Origin: Cristatella mucedo
Taxonomy: Eukaryota; Bryozoa; Phylactolaemata; Cristatellidae
Reading direction: 5' to 3'
DNA: 64,000 nucleotides
NCBI GenBank assembly: GCA_009760855.2
Contig: WPIO01000012.1
Span: 5,416,501-5,480,500 of the forward strand
Of the stretch, positions 12,517-54,505 are shown piece by piece (positions within the stretch are counted from its first letter, which is position 1; every line of letters begins with the position of its first letter). The notes under the pieces are model-generated. The model did no database searches and was not told where the DNA came from. It saw only the letters and a list, made by a program, of their open reading frames with translations. The position numbers and the translations under genes were made by a program.

Positions 12517-13314
12517 AGTATTCCTATTACCTGGTGCCTCAGCAGCCAGTTCCAATGCTTGTCTTGCAGAGCGTGTCTAATGCCACAGTAAGGATGAGTG
12601 AGTAATATAATCGCCTTTTCTTTCGAAGCAATTGTGAAAGCAGAGTCCTAGTCGGCATGATTGGTCTTGTTTGGTACAGCTTGGACAGGGTCCTTGCTCA
12701 GCTTCGTTCATTTACCTTCCCAGTTAACACCGTCTCAAGTGTTGGTCATATGGACACCGAATTTAGGAGCTGACTGAGAAGAAACTGACGGTGGAAAGTA
12801 CCTTCCTCAGCCACCTCTTGTGCTTCTTAGCTGCGACTCCGGCTCACTTGGACGGCTGGTGTGCTGCATCATTCACCCACACAGGTCGTTTTGCATAGAA
12901 CCAATGCTGCAGTGCTTGTTTTTCATGCAAGTATAATAATTTACTGCAGTGCATCTCATTATCTGGTCCAGAAGTATGGAGAAGCCACTGCATCGTATGA
13001 AGGGGTCCTTAGCACTAGAGCAAAGCTTCTTTACGGCTGCTTTGGGAAAAACAACTTGGCAGCGATCCACCTCCATGTCTAATAGACTCGGTTATGAAAC
13101 CTTTCTTTTAGAGATTTGCTTGCTTTCACCGTGCTTGAAATAATTATTTTTAGCAAGCATAGAAGCAGCATCCCCTTGGCAGAAAACTAAGTTGAAATGA
13201 CTCCTTGCTTTGAACTGCCAATGCCACGAGACGAGCTGTGGCTGTTCATTGTATCATGCAGCTGTGCGAAAGCTATCTTCACCTTACCAGATGTCGTGGG
13301 AAACTGATTAAAAG
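12517..13314. other. No recognised gene or repeat
   Basis: Overlapping short frames on both strands at 12861-13143 show no motif and none is splice-bordered in a convincing way. Confidence 0.45.
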
Positions 13315-13450
13315 AGTAATTTATATAGCAGCAGAAGGGCCTTCACGGCTATCACCACCTGTTGCAGTGGTCAATAAAAGATCGCACACTCTAGGACTCG
13401 AACCCAAGAATCGGGTCGTGAGGAGCGAGCACCTTACCCCTGCTTGGCTG
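13315..13450 (-). mobile_element. SINE-1 copy
   Basis: Reversed tail TTATATAGCAGCAGAAGGGC, then CGGCTATCACCACC, AGATCGCACACTC, GGACTCGAACCC (reversed B box) and GAGCGAGCACCTTACCCC. Same order as other minus copies. Confidence 0.75.
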
Positions 13451-13949
13451 GGATTTTGCAATATAAACTTGGGCGCAGTGTAAAGCCAGATACAAAGTAT
13501 GTCAATGCCTTAGTCGCCAGTATTAGCATAGTATTTAAGTCGTGTTTCCGCTATCTCTTATTCCGGCTCGAGCCTGCTTATTATGTGCAACAGCAAGCTT
13601 ACATTCTCAAAGATATTGTCGTTTCAGCAACTTTTTCTGAGAGCACAAACATCAATGAAGCGGTTTCCCGTACTAGCCTAATCCATGTATGCCACCAGCT
13701 TTGCATATCACGACCACTCTTGCAGTAGAGCTGTCGCGAATATATATATATGTTATTGTATTGCATGTTTGCAATGGGTCAGGTTATTCCATTATCGTGG
13801 TGTGGTGGATTAGAGTTGCCACCGCTGCCGTAATCAGTGCATCAGTTGATTAGTTCTGTTTCAAGGTAACCTATTAACATCGACTGAGTACAGAGGCAGA
13901 TTCTGCTTTCTGTAGTGTGAGAGTTTGCGAAGTGGAGAAGTGTTTGGGT

Positions 13950-14117
13950 CCAGCAGTTTGGTCCAGAGGTTAAGGTGCTCGCCCCGACCACGGTTTGACT
14001 AAAGCCGTGACATCCCGAGGCATATGTGAAGTGCCTGAATAGAGATCAAGTTATCTGAGGGCTCTATGCAATTGATATACACACACACACATATATATAT
14101 ATATAGATAGATATATA
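13950..14117 (+). mobile_element. SINE-2, plus-strand copy, with CA/TA run
   Basis: The head CAGTTTGGTCCAGAGGTTAA and GTGCTCGCCCCGACCACGG are followed by GAAGTGCCTGAATAGAGATC, TTATCTGAGGGCTCTATGCA and a CA/TA run (14079-14117). The 3' half aligns to the family A LINE tail AAGCGCCTAGAAAGAGATT, TCTCTGAGGGCGCTTTATCA. This copy shows directly that SINE-2 carries a tRNA-like head on a LINE-like tail. Confidence 0.75.
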
Positions 14118-17100
14118 TTTGTTTAAGTGCGGCAAACTCTCAGGAACTTGTTTTCAGGGCGCATTTGAATCAGTAAAGTGTGCCTTACTGCAAAAGCCGT
14201 GTAAGGTACCTGTGCGCAAGTTTTCCCGTGATAGTGGTTGCACGACAGAGATAAACGATGAGTGGTGATGCCCCCACATACACATGGTTGATAAGAAGAC
14301 TGCTGTATTGTATACAGGCAACGCTGGTGACACATGTGGCGAGCCTACATAAACGAGGCGATAGGAGAGATTATAGAGCGTATAGCATGCATGCTGGCCA
14401 ACGCATAAATAGTTCATGAAATGCGCAGCAAGGATAGGCTACCTGCAGACATGGAGCACGCCCGGCGGGCAGACGGAAAGTCGGCTGGCTGAGGAATCAC
14501 GTGATGGCAATGACACGCCCACACTTGCATTTACTAGCAATACAGACGACCATGTTGGCCTCAAGGCACTAACTGAAATTTATATTTAATTCTATTTTAT
14601 TTGTCAAGTACTTGTGCTGCAGTGAGGTTATGCTAGCATTTGGGGTGTTGGATTACTGCTTGCTTCAAGTGCGCCCCTTTACCAAGGCAGGAACGTGTTT
14701 CCTGGCCATCGGAGGTCTGAGGAAACATAAAGTATCGACTGGCTGCAAAGCCAAGCTCCGAAATGAGTATATTTGCAACTGGACAGATGTAGTGCAAGTG
14801 GACAGGTTTAGCGTCCCGATTGAGTGGAACTTTTTTGTAGGGCGCACTAGCATCGGCAAAGTGGTATGCCTAACAGTGTCGACCGTGTGCGCTACCAAGA
14901 TCTTCCAGCGTTGCTGATAACCAAGCTGACCGTACAGCTGTCTGATATTTATATTTGATGTTATATTATGTAGTGGATGCTGGCATTACAGTTAGGCAAT
15001 GCCAATACCCTTTGTAGTGAGCGATTACTCCGCACTGCAGGTGAGCACTGAAGTGGCTAAGGTTAGATAGAGGTCATTTATTTGAGGAGACCGGCAAGGC
15101 GCCGATTTTGTGGGCTTTCTGCCGTGTTTTTCCCAGGTGCTCGTATATCATATCGCCACCATAGTTGTGGTGCTGAAATCGTTAACCAGATGCTCTTCAG
15201 ATTCGCTTATTCAAAATTTGGTTTTAAGAGACAAGAAAGTATCTTTTAGCAAGGTAATCCATTGTGTTAATGGGTCTCAGTCATCACCGTTGCCGGCAAT
15301 GCATTCGGCTTTAGCTCTTGACCAGTAATATCTCAATCCACTCATCTATTCTCGTGTGGCTTTTCTGAGGAAATTCTTCACGATTTTTAATAATAGTTGT
15401 ATACTTTGGGGTTTACAGTCGTGCGTGGGGTGTTATGGGTAAACCTTTTCAAGACGCCGAGTTCATGCTGGTATGTGGCATACTACTACATCCAGACTCA
15501 ATGTGTATTGCACAGAACCTGTTTTGTATGTGATATTTTCTACCTGTAGAAAAGGAAGGAGCTTGTTTTTACATTTACTTAAGGCTGTGCTGTTCATGAT
15601 GGATTTGATGTGCCGTGCTGTCAGCCGTAAATTGTGCCACTCTTGTCTCATTTCTTAGGGCAGGCACTAAGTCAACCACTCTTGACTGTAATTTCTGCCA
15701 CTGGAACGTGGGTCAGTTTGTGCCAACTCCAACTGACAACTTCGAGCAGTCCAGATTCAGACGGTCTTGAACTGTGCTTTAACCATGGACTCAGGTAAGG
15801 GCAATTCCATGGTCGATGACCATAGCATGAAAAGCGGTCGCCTTATTTCTTTTGAACCTCATGGTATTAAGGTTTGTGCTATCCTCGGCAGCTAGCTTGA
15901 CAGAATTTGTTTGGTACACGCCCCTACGTTTCTATGTGTTACACTTGAAGCCATTTACATCTATTCGTCTTAAAGTCTGTTTCATTTGCAAGTATCGTTA
16001 ATCGAGTATTCATTCTGCTCAACAAGCCGTAGGCTTTTGAAGACTGGCCAAACTATAGCCAGTCATAACTACGCTGGTTGCCTTTTTGCTTCAACAATGC
16101 AAACGAATTGCAATCAAGAAGGAGCAAGCAGCCCAAGTGAGCAATTGGCAGAAGTGTGTGTAGTCACTTGAATCTGAGTCATGCGAATATCACTCAGTGT
16201 GAGTGGTCACTTGAATAACCTTAATTCAAATCATGTATGCACAGGGCTATAATGTCATCTTTCCTGTAGTGTTTCGACAGTAGATCAGTAAAAACTGAGT
16301 CGTATCTGTGTATTTCTATGTGTTGGAGTGGTCCCTGCAGTGGTAGGCAGCTGCTTAGTGCCCATGGTTGATAAGTAGCACTTTGAAATAATGACATGTA
16401 TGTTTTAAACGCTATTAGCAGGTTCAGCTAAGTGATCCTGTTCCATTGGTCTCCCATCAGATACCAAGACTACCACTGGCATGTCTCTGTCGTGCGTATG
16501 TCTATGCTGTGTGATGCTACTTTGATCTGCACTGCCACTGGGATTTCATGAGTGTTGCATACTCATTTCTGACTGCTTCAGCATATTTTCAAGAAAATGC
16601 AATTCGATCGCTTACTCCTTATTTAAGTTGATCTATCATTGCCGTTGCTATGAAAAGTTTGAGAGTTGGAGCAATAAAGCAACAGGGCACAACTCAGTGG
16701 GTTACTTTAGACCACGATATTAACATGAATGCTTCAGGGCCTACACACAGATCCCATGGTGATGAGGTAGTGAAATGATCAACGACGTGACAATGCTGAC
16801 CTGCATTAGCATTGTTAGAAGCATCGACCTAGTAGTTTCTCTGCAGCCAAGCTGCCACGACTTTTTAGACCTCTCAGTGGCCCATATCTGAAGTGCAGTG
16901 GCTATGGCAGTGAAGTCATAACCGGAACATGGGATCCTACATACAACTAGCTCAAATCCTCTTTAAAAAACACAATAGCAAATAAAGACAGGTGGAAGCT
17001 TCTCTAAACTCTGTTACAATTGGTGTCTATGATTCTTTGGTTTCCTGGGGGGGACTGTCAGAGGCTGAAATTACTGTATCAGAACCCCTCTTCCCCTAGG

Positions 17101-17928
17101 CAGATGCAGATTCATTTACCGGACTGAGTTTCTCGAGCTTTTAGTCAACAGGGTGACTATGCAGAGAAAATTAAATAATTTAGACAGTCTCTACCTGCAG
17201 CACTGCGATAAGTCGAATAGGGCCTATCTTATTCACCGTGTAGACCCTAGAGGAGTTTGCAGTTATAAGCCTAGAAAAAAGGGCAGGGCTTGTATTAAGG
17301 TCCTGGGATTTCTATTGGTTTCTGGCTTGCAGCTCGAAAGTAGATTTTGGCCCACCGGCAATCGTGATGGATACAATTGAATCGCACCAGTGCTCAACAA
17401 CAGTGGTTTTCCTACTTTTTAAAATGAAGCATGTAGAATATGTTTAAAGTTTACTGTGCTTGATGCAACAATGGTTCCTTCCCCACGTGTGTTGATTCTA
17501 GAAGCATCTCTAGCCTTTGCGTGAGCCCACAGTGCTGGAAAGCACTATGTTACTTCTGATCTCATTGCACGAGCTGTTTCTTAATTTAACCGGTAAATTC
17601 ATCTGTAAGCTGCGAATTTCTGTATTTCATATGAGTGAGTTTTGAGCGATCCCTCGCTTGGTTCCTTGGTCAATCTTACGTAGGAGCAAGAAGGATTAAG
17701 ATTATGCAGCATAAGACATTAAAGTTTCTGGCCTTGGACTCCGTCAGTTTGAACAGCTACGGCATCCCTGATGATTTGAGCTCAGGATTGGGTTAGATGG
17801 CGACTTGTACAGTATGAAAGCGACTTACTGCAGGTCATGAGGCCAGAAAGCTTGAAGTGTATTAGAATGAGAGAGCACAAGAACTTCCAGCTCTGCATCC
17901 TCCAGTGCTTACGGCTGGGTCACACTAC
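14118..17928. other. No recognised gene; unassigned ORF at 14612-14917
   Basis: The longest open frame (14612-14917, +, 101 codons, ending TKIFQRC) has balanced composition but no motif I recognise. Part of it (14820-14905) loosely repeats 14136-14210, so it may lie in an unclassified repeat. A 75-codon frame at 17153-17380 also has no assignment. Upstream exons of the PARP gene could hide here, but I could not identify any. Confidence 0.35.
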
Positions 17929-18096
17929 CTGAGCCGTGACAGCACACTAGGTTAGGCAGTTGGTTTTCACGACATCGGAATGAGGTCATGTGTTCGAATA
18001 CTGCCATGGGGATCGTTTAGTGCAGCTGCAAGCGATGATGGTAGCAGTAAAGGCTCTTCTGCAATTATGTACAATAGACTCTGCTTAATCAGCTAG
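17929..18096 (+). mobile_element. SINE-1 copy
   Basis: Starts GAGCCGTGACAGCACACTAG and ends CTGCTTAATCAGCTAG. The B-box equivalent (TGTTCGAATACTGCC) is mutated. The body GGGATCGTTTAGTGCAGC and CTGCAAGCGATGATGGTAGC follow the family order. Confidence 0.8.
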
Positions 18097-18512
18097 TATC
18101 TGATTTTTGTATTACAAGCCAGCCTTAATGCTCATTGCCTAGCTTGCTGACCATCCTTGAACTTGATCGCCTAGTTTGCAAGCCCCACTTTATATGGGCT
18201 CTCTTCTTCCACCAGGATGTACAGCCTGGAAGGCTGTTAATAAAGCCTGCCCATCTCCTTATTTTAATGATCAAAGAAATCATAATCACATTGGGAATAT
18301 ATGAATGCAAGATTATTGAAGTACCTTTATTCGAATGCCATATATTAAAAAAATTATTGAAAGCAATTAGATCATACTAAAGCCAGGTTATCGTGATACA
18401 GTTTGATAATTAATTCATTGCATATGGCCTGCTTGTCATGTAGTTTATTTTGAACTGTTGTGCATGTCTGGTGTGTGTCATGTTTCTTGCATTAGGATTG
18501 GCCAAAATTAAG

Positions 18513-18711
18513 ATGGCTGCAATGCTTGGCCTGATGAGCTGCACGAAGTTCTGACAGCATTAAATGCATTGAGCAAGCCTCTCTATCTTGGCTCCGAGTG
18601 TGTAGTTGATGGTATCTTGGTGAGCTTTAAGGGTCCCTCCCTGTCGTTATATCTTGCACAGAGCTTTGCCGTTTTACTTGGCAAGCTTCCCATGCCAACT
18701 TTGCTGCTCTG
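18513..18711 (+). CDS. Candidate upstream PARP exon with KH-like motif
   Basis: An open frame encodes DELHEVLTALNALSKPLYLG, then VSFKGPSLSLYLAQSF, and ends at a GT donor (GGTAAAA, intron from 18712) in phase 2. The segment with GPS followed by a helix starting at LYLAQ resembles the GxxG-poor KH-like repeats of the PARP14 N-terminal half, in which a beta strand and Gly-Pro-Ser precede an amphipathic helix. The acceptor is uncertain: an AG just before 18513 follows an in-frame stop, and later AGs (18535, 18558) are possible. Its link to the main exon chain needs the small exon 18790-18856 or a different donor. Confidence 0.4.
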
Positions 18712-18789
18712 GTAAAAAGAAAACCAAAAAAAATTCCATGAACATCACAGCTCTGAAGCAACATGTATCCATGAGCCAGCGGTTTTTAG

Positions 18790-18856
18790 GGCCACCCATT
18801 CAAGCAAAATTTCGTATGGCATTTTTGCTTATGCAGCACTAAAGCTCGACCAACAG
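18790..18856 (+). CDS. Candidate 67-bp linking exon
   Basis: It has an acceptor TTTTTAG (ends 18789) and a donor CAACAG/GTATCA (intron from 18857). If joined to the preceding candidate exon, the single frame is open and encodes SYGIFAYAALKLDQQ near its end. It leaves in phase 0, which would require the next exon to start at the in-frame AG before 18924 or 18927 rather than at 18898. The implied introns are 78 and about 67 bp, short but not impossible beside the 102-bp intron at 23738. Confidence 0.25.
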
Positions 18857-18897
18857 GTATCATAGCTTTTGTTATGTGCTGTGCTTCTGCGTCACAG

Positions 18898-49401
<30,504 letters not shown>

Positions 49402-51639
49402 AGCACGAATAAGCCTGGCGGTGAGCACGAGTCCGACGACGTTTTTGGCTGCAGACCTAATCTGGAGCCGAGCTGCATTCGCTCAGCATATTTAAACGAA
49501 CTTTGTACCTGCTTTGTCTCAGCTGTTTTAATATATTGTGTAAACATTTTTTCTTGTCGACTTCTTGACTGCTTTGATTGTGATTGTGGCGATTTCTATA
49601 GATCCCAAAGACGGTCCAGGCAGGCTTGGTCTGTGATACAGCTCCAGCCTTACTGGTTGGTGTGCAGGTTCCCATGGAATGGTGTATTATTAGAGACATA
49701 TTACCTATTGTCCACAGCTTAGCTTGTGGGCACCATTTTGGGGTTCTGGCAAAGCAGTTGTAGACCTATTATGAACAATATAGCACTTCCCAGTATATTT
49801 ATCATGATATGTTTCCTTGTGAAATTATATCACCAGCATTGCTACTAGAACGAGTCTTGATGTATTAAGGAACCCCCAATTAACACAACCCTGAATGCTT
49901 ACTTCTGTGATTCCTTGTCTTCGTGTTTTTAAACCATACACGTTAGAGCTTTTTTGGTTATCATAGCTATCAAGACAAAGTGTTGGACTAAGTGCCACTA
50001 TAACCACAGCCGTCGCACTTTATGCTGGCCGACATAAAACCTGTTTGTCAAAAATGTCTGTCGTACGATTGATGCTGGAAGCTGGGCTGTCATTTATTAA
50101 TTTATAACTAATTATTACTTAATTTTTGTAACTTATTATTAGACAGACAACTTATTTTGCCATTGTCTTGTACAGGTCACATGAATTGAATTGAATGGTC
50201 TTTATTCCGTTGGTGTTCCCGCACAGCTGCTGTCAGGCATTCTGCCTTATTTGCTTTTATTCTGCTGCAGCTTGCATGTCCAGTGCTGCTGCTGAATAAC
50301 TTCAAGTAGCAATTCAGTAACTTTATTGTATTAACTGAAATTGACCAAAAGTAACCTAAAGAACTAAGTCACTATGAGTGGGCTGAGCTAATAAATGTCG
50401 TTTGTAGAGCATTTTTCCACTTTATTTTGGAGAGGTATGCGCCTGAGATTGTGCAGTCTTTCACAGGTTAAATGAAACTGATAAATATATAAAGCTGCAG
50501 TCAGCCTAGCTATGATTGCTTACATCTTGCGTGCTCTGAAGAAGGGCTTAAAAAATAGTTGAAATTTTTGGCTGCTTATCCTGAGTATGATTTTGCTATG
50601 ATTCAACGTTCACTTGCCACTTTTCTTTTACGGGAAGATTTATTAAATATGAGAACGTATTACGGTACATTAGCTGGAGGACTCCTGCCCTGCCGGGGCC
50701 GAGTGGGCCACCCACGACTTTGGATTTAGGAACAAGGACTGCACGGCTTCCGACCCGGAAATGGCGTCGAGACGCACAGCCTCAGCAATGCCGTCTGGTG
50801 AGCACGAAATTCCGAGATCCGACGGGCGGCTTCATTATGTGGCCACCAGATGCCCCCGACGTCGACCACGAAGAGCCTTACCACTGCCACTCGGTAGCCA
50901 GCAGTTAGGAAAGACTGGGCTATGCAGTGAAGCCGAAAGGATGAGAGGTCTATCGGTGGGTTCCAGTCTAGCTTTTTGGTATCCGTAAGCTCTCTTAGTT
51001 TTTATTTGGTTTCACACGTGTTTCGCGAAGCTCATCGTCTGACTTTGTCGGTAAAAACTGCACACATATTGGATATGGCATGTATCCTACCCAACCTTGC
51101 CATAGGGTATCGATGATTTCTTCCGCAGAAAAAACTAAGAAGCCATTTTCTTATTGCATCTGCTCGTCTATTGCTCCTTTCGACGGTTGCAGCAGCAGGG
51201 CAGACTGTGTGTATCACCGACCCTGCTAAAAGCGTCGGTTGAGCTAAAGCAAGAGCCTGTAAGCTGCGGCAGTCGATTGCAAACAATCGGACGGTGTGTC
51301 AGCCACGTGGAGAAACCGAGCTCAGTCTACGAGTCTAGTTCAGTCTACGAGCCACAGAGACTAAGTGCATTATTCGCAGGAGAGCTTTCTATCCTTCACC
51401 GAAAACCCAAGCGGGCTTCCAGTGCGAATATGGTTGCCTACAGACTCCATCTCGCGAAGCAAACAGAAAGTAAGAACCATAGCCTAGTCATCAGGATAGT
51501 CAAGAAAGTGGACACAGTAGCACCGGACTTCTAGAAAGGTTGTTCGCGAGTCAGCAGCAGGAGATACAATGTCGTTGCATCATTGCGTAAGAAATACAGG
51601 AGCCACTTCACAGTCTAAGACCCTCACAAAGTGAAACAT
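49402..51639. other. 3' flank of PARP gene; no other gene recognised
   Basis: The first canonical AATAAA I find is at 50390-50395, which would give a 3'UTR of about 1 kb. From about 50690 the sequence becomes richer in CpG and has overlapping open frames (50720-50988, 51154-51534) without motifs. CGGTCTACGAG-like words near 51320-51350 form a short direct repeat. Confidence 0.45.
50390..50395 (+). terminator. Candidate polyadenylation signal
   Basis: AATAAA about 990 bp after the PARP stop. It is the first perfect hexamer I see on this strand, and a T/G-rich stretch follows. A variant signal closer to the stop could be used instead. Confidence 0.3.
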
Positions 51640-52010
51640 TCTGTGAATGACGATTTTTTAGTAAAAGAATGGAACAGCTAACTGCTCGTCCAAAGAAGAC
51701 GTGGGGCACGTTAAGGCTGAAATATTTGCAGTAGATTTGCTAGGTATGAAGGACCAGTATCATGGCGGGCTTGTGCGTTAATGTAAATAATTCTACCTTC
51801 CTTCATTGATCAACCTGGACCTATCGCCGAACTTCTCTAGCAAAGAAGAAACGTGGATGAAGCGCATGGTTTCAGTAATCAATCTTGCAGCCTTATTCAT
51901 TATCGGACGCTAAGGCCTTATGGTTATTTTAGCTTTACCTGCCCTTTATTACGGGAGTCGAGGCTAGACAGAATCAAGGAGCCTGCAAGATTTCTTTAGC
52001 CACCGATGGC
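51640..52010 (-). mobile_element. Family B LINE, diverged fragment
   Basis: CAGTATCATGGCGGGCTTGT and AATCTTGCAGCCTTATTCAT correspond to CAAGTCATGGCAGGCCTTGT and AACCTTGCAGCCTATTTCAT of the copy at 24335-24985, in the same strand order. Confidence 0.5.
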
Positions 52011-52124
52011 TAAGTAGTCCCTTATCTAAATAAAACTTTCAAACTTCTCCAGTAAGCAAAGAGGTTATCTAAGTTACGAGCGCCTGACTACGGTCACATT
52101 ATGCCACCCTCAATTAGGAGAACG

Positions 52125-52425
52125 AATCCAATGTTCACAATTCTTACGAAGCGACAGCTACTCTCCTGCTGCCGACTATGGCTCATTCTCTTTAGCGGTT
52201 CTGAGCTGCTACTTCGTTGCTACTCACTACCTCAACTACTCTCCTGACTCTGATATGCTTCCCACTTTCTCTCTGTTTCGTGAGACGAAGTCTGTTTGCT
52301 ACCAGATGCATATGGAAGGCCGCTTATGCTGTGAGTATGCTATACAAAACTCACCTGCATAACACCCACATAGTCTTTATGGCTTTGTGGAGTTACAAAC
52401 GGAGAAACATTACATTACATAAAGT
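52125..52425 (+). mobile_element. Family B LINE, 3' end
   Basis: CTCCTGACTCTGATATGCTT and TTTCTCTCTGTTTCGTGAGA match the reverse of 58275-58345. AACACCCACATAGTCTTTAT and CATTACATTACAT form the 3' end. The tail repeat is ATTAC. Confidence 0.8.
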
Positions 52426-52489
52426 TTCCAGTAGTAAGCAATCCCTATTAGGTTTTTAATGATGATATAACTTAAGGAAACCAACTAAA

Positions 52490-52960
52490 TTCAAGGATCG
52501 CTTGCTTTGAATTCCGGCATTCGATTTATTAGTTAACACGGATGATACGGGTTGTTTGAACGACAAGTACAGCTGGATGTCGTCGCCTAAGAAGCATTAG
52601 TTGATGGGCTTTGCCTGAACTACTTTCCCGAGTGTCTCTGTATAAGTGGAGAACGGTGAAGGGCCAAAAACATTAGTGACCATTTTGTGGCTCGCCTGAT
52701 CACAAGCAATTCAATTAGTGACCTGGCTGTGCGCTTACGATTGCGGATGACTCCTCAATATCGTTTCATTTCTGTCAATACGCACGAGCATGGCAGCATT
52801 TAGTTTGTCTAGAAAAATAGCTTTTAAAGCACCAGGGCTGATAACTTTTTATATTTGCGATAGCAGCTTTCTCGATAAACATACAAACTAAGCCGACACT
52901 CTTGATCCTTTCGTCCACGAAGGTTACTAAAACTTAAGAATACTCTAGACTAGCATGATC
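52490..52960 (-). mobile_element. LINE RT fragment with YADD-like motif
   Basis: The - strand near 52590-52540 gives GDDIQLYLSFKQPVSSV, the RT motif C region (usually YADDTQLYLSF). A second, similar fragment lies at 53690-53850. Surrounding sequence up to about 52960 probably belongs to the same element but is badly decayed. Confidence 0.6.
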
Positions 52961-53689
52961 TTCTAAGGACCTTCCATATGCAAAGCCATTAAAGATATCT
53001 CTGTATTTACTATAAAACTTAAAAAGAGCACCGTGTAAAGCACAAACTCTATAGCCGTTTTAAGAACTCTAAATCATCAATCCGTCGGGGTTCAACGGCC
53101 ACGTTCTTGTCGACATCTCTGAGCTACGAATTACCTGAGATTCTGTTTTCACTCGCAAACTAAATGCATTTCAAGACGGTCAGACATTTGCGTGATTTGG
53201 CTGAGCGGTCTAACTTTCAGGATGTTAATTGCATTGCTGCTCATTTTTCCGCATTCTTCGTTAACAAATCGCATGTATCAATGACTTCCTACAGCTTCAT
53301 GGGCTCCAACCACTTGAGCGCTGTATCTGCACAATGCGCCAAACGCAGACATGCCAAGTCGAGCATCAGCCGAGGAAAAAAAGTGCGACAAACTTCGTTA
53401 CGAGATATAATTTTACAGAAATAAGTTACGTTGTTGTAGATAGAGGGCGTCGTGATGAGCGGTCGTGATATCGCATAGTCTACTGCATTCGTATCGCTTG
53501 GTTGGTGATTTCTCCTCGTGTCCCCTGGCTTGTTGCTCTAGCTTAAGCGATAGAGACCGTTCCTGCTTTCTATAGCTACGTTAGGGGTGGATATCCGCGG
53601 CGTGACGTTCAGTACCGCTTAATACATCCGTCGGTGGCTGACTTGCTACCTCTTCCGCAGCTGCCTCCAGCGCAGATCTCCGACGCAGT

Positions 53690-53850
53690 ACTGACCTTAC
53701 TCGGCGTGCTGAGTACCTTAACACGGACGATACGGGTGGTTTGAACGACAAATACAGCTGAATGTCTTCGCTTAAGAAGCATTAGTTGATGCTCTTTGCC
53801 TGAACTACTTTCCCAAGTGTCTCTGTATAATTGGAAAACAGTAAAGTTGC
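53690..53850 (-). mobile_element. LINE RT fragment, second copy
   Basis: The - strand gives EDIQLYLSFKPPVSSVL. The + strand word CATTAGTTGATGCTCTTTGC is also found at about 52598 with one change, so about 130 bp are repeated 1.18 kb apart. Confidence 0.6.
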
Positions 53851-54150
53851 AGATACTCAGCACTTTTGAGCAGGCTTCGGTGACCAGCAGCCGCGGCTCT
53901 GTGCATGACGTGGTGACGGCTCCGGTTGCTGAATCGCCCGCTATTGGCGTTTCTCGAGATCCCTTCCTGACCGAAAAGCAGAGCTTCGCACTCTTGCAAA
54001 ACTTTCGCCGAACTTTTAAGAATGCTCCGAGCTTCGTAGCTCCACGGCGGGAATTTACTAAGCATCCGAAGTTCTTTGGCAAAGAAGGCATAGCGATTTG
54101 TTTACCTCGCCTGAGCTCTGAACGATCCGTATGCGTATCGATAGGTGGCC
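53796..54150 (+). other. Unassigned open frame before CT tract
   Basis: An open frame encodes VTAPVAESPAIGVSRD, then DPFLTEKQSFALLQNFRRTF and later HPKFFGKEGIAIC before it runs into the CT tract. The LTEKQ..LLQ.F spelling recalls the first helix of a globin, but no further globin blocks or splice sites support that. It overlaps the end of the LINE fragment at its left side. Function unknown. Confidence 0.15.

Positions 54151-54503
<353 letters not shown>

Positions 54504-54505
<2 letters not shown>

Noticed and set aside
53900-54060. Globin first exon
   Set aside because: Only a short LTEKQ-like helix resembles it. The conserved His and Phe blocks and a B-helix donor are not found.
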